NCBI GenBank assembly: GCA_009930355.1
Contig: RZYK01000126.1
Location: forward strand, 1-6,069
From: Campylobacterota bacterium
Lineage (GTDB): Bacteria; Campylobacterota; Campylobacteria; Campylobacterales; Sulfurospirillaceae
Direction: 5' to 3'
Length of the DNA stretch: 6,069 bases
In this document: positions 6,027 to 6,069 of the stretch, one piece after another
Layout: every line of letters begins with the position of its first letter
Numbering within the stretch: the first letter of the stretch is position 1
Translations under genes and position numbers: made by a program
The notes under the pieces: generated by a model
Database searches by the model: none
What the model saw: the letters and a program-made list of their open reading frames with translations, nothing else
Told to the model about the DNA's origin: nothing

Positions 6027-6069
6027 TTATTTAAAACTTTTATCAAGTACTTTATCGATTAATCCATAC
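6027..6069 (-). CDS. clpP: 3' end of clpP, ATP-dependent Clp protease proteolytic subunit (partial)
   Basis: Thirteen codons and a TAA stop are visible on the minus strand, reading YGLIDKVLDKSFK. The YGL[IV]D string followed by a short basic tail is how ClpP proteins end, and in Campylobacter clpP lies directly upstream of def, so the context agrees. ClpP is the serine protease barrel that works with ClpX or ClpA. The catalytic residues lie beyond the window, so the call rests on this short tail and synteny. No terminator lies in the 21 nt before the next gene, so read-through into the GGDEF-like gene is likely. Confidence 0.75.
   Translation of the reverse strand, partial: YGLIDKVLDKSFK

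Noticed and set aside
1..6069. CRISPR array, insertion sequence, prophage or defence system
   Set aside because: No regularly spaced repeats, transposase, terminal inverted repeats or defence domains are visible. The genes are packed core functions, and the palindromes are irregularly spaced within coding sequence.

Overview
The window looks like a stretch of a Campylobacterota (Epsilonproteobacteria) chromosome, most like Sulfurospirillum or a close relative. The basis is the AT-rich sequence, the protein sequences, and the clpP-def adjacency that I recall from Campylobacter. The genus is an inference from reading, not from a search.

Everything recognisable lies on the minus strand and is read from right to left. 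From upstream to downstream it holds: the last codons of clpP (right edge); a 363-aa protein with a degenerate GGDEF domain; def (peptide deformylase); comM (YifB-type AAA+ ATPase); a bifunctional NAD(P)HX epimerase/dehydratase (nnrE-nnrD fusion); purN (GAR formyltransferase); thiG (thiazole synthase); and, cut by the left edge, the 5' end of a tRNA that reads as tRNA-Pro. The junctions of the protein genes are 21 nt, a 4-nt overlap, 2 nt, 8 nt, a 10-nt overlap and 3 nt. They therefore look like one tightly packed transcription unit with probable translational coupling. The only gap of note is the 77 nt between thiG and the tRNA. It holds an almost perfect sigma-70 type promoter for the tRNA, interlocked with a 12-bp inverted repeat.

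The genes are mostly housekeeping: protein quality control and N-terminal processing (clpP, def), DNA processing linked to transformation (comM), cofactor repair (nnr), and purine and thiamine synthesis (purN, thiG). They do not form one pathway. The unusual member is the GGDEF protein. It has lost the catalytic signature but keeps a correctly spaced RxxD inhibitory-site motif, so it may be a c-di-GMP receptor rather than a synthase.

The most striking unexplained signal is a perfect 10-bp palindrome, TTACATGTAA. It occurs five times within 2.6 kb, four times in nnr and once in comM. It is always inside coding sequence, always in the same codon phase (xTT ACA TGT AAx, giving [L/F]-T-C-[K/N]), and always at protein positions that look like variable linkers. 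This suggests a DNA-level dispersed motif, of the uptake-sequence or iterated-palindrome kind, rather than protein conservation.
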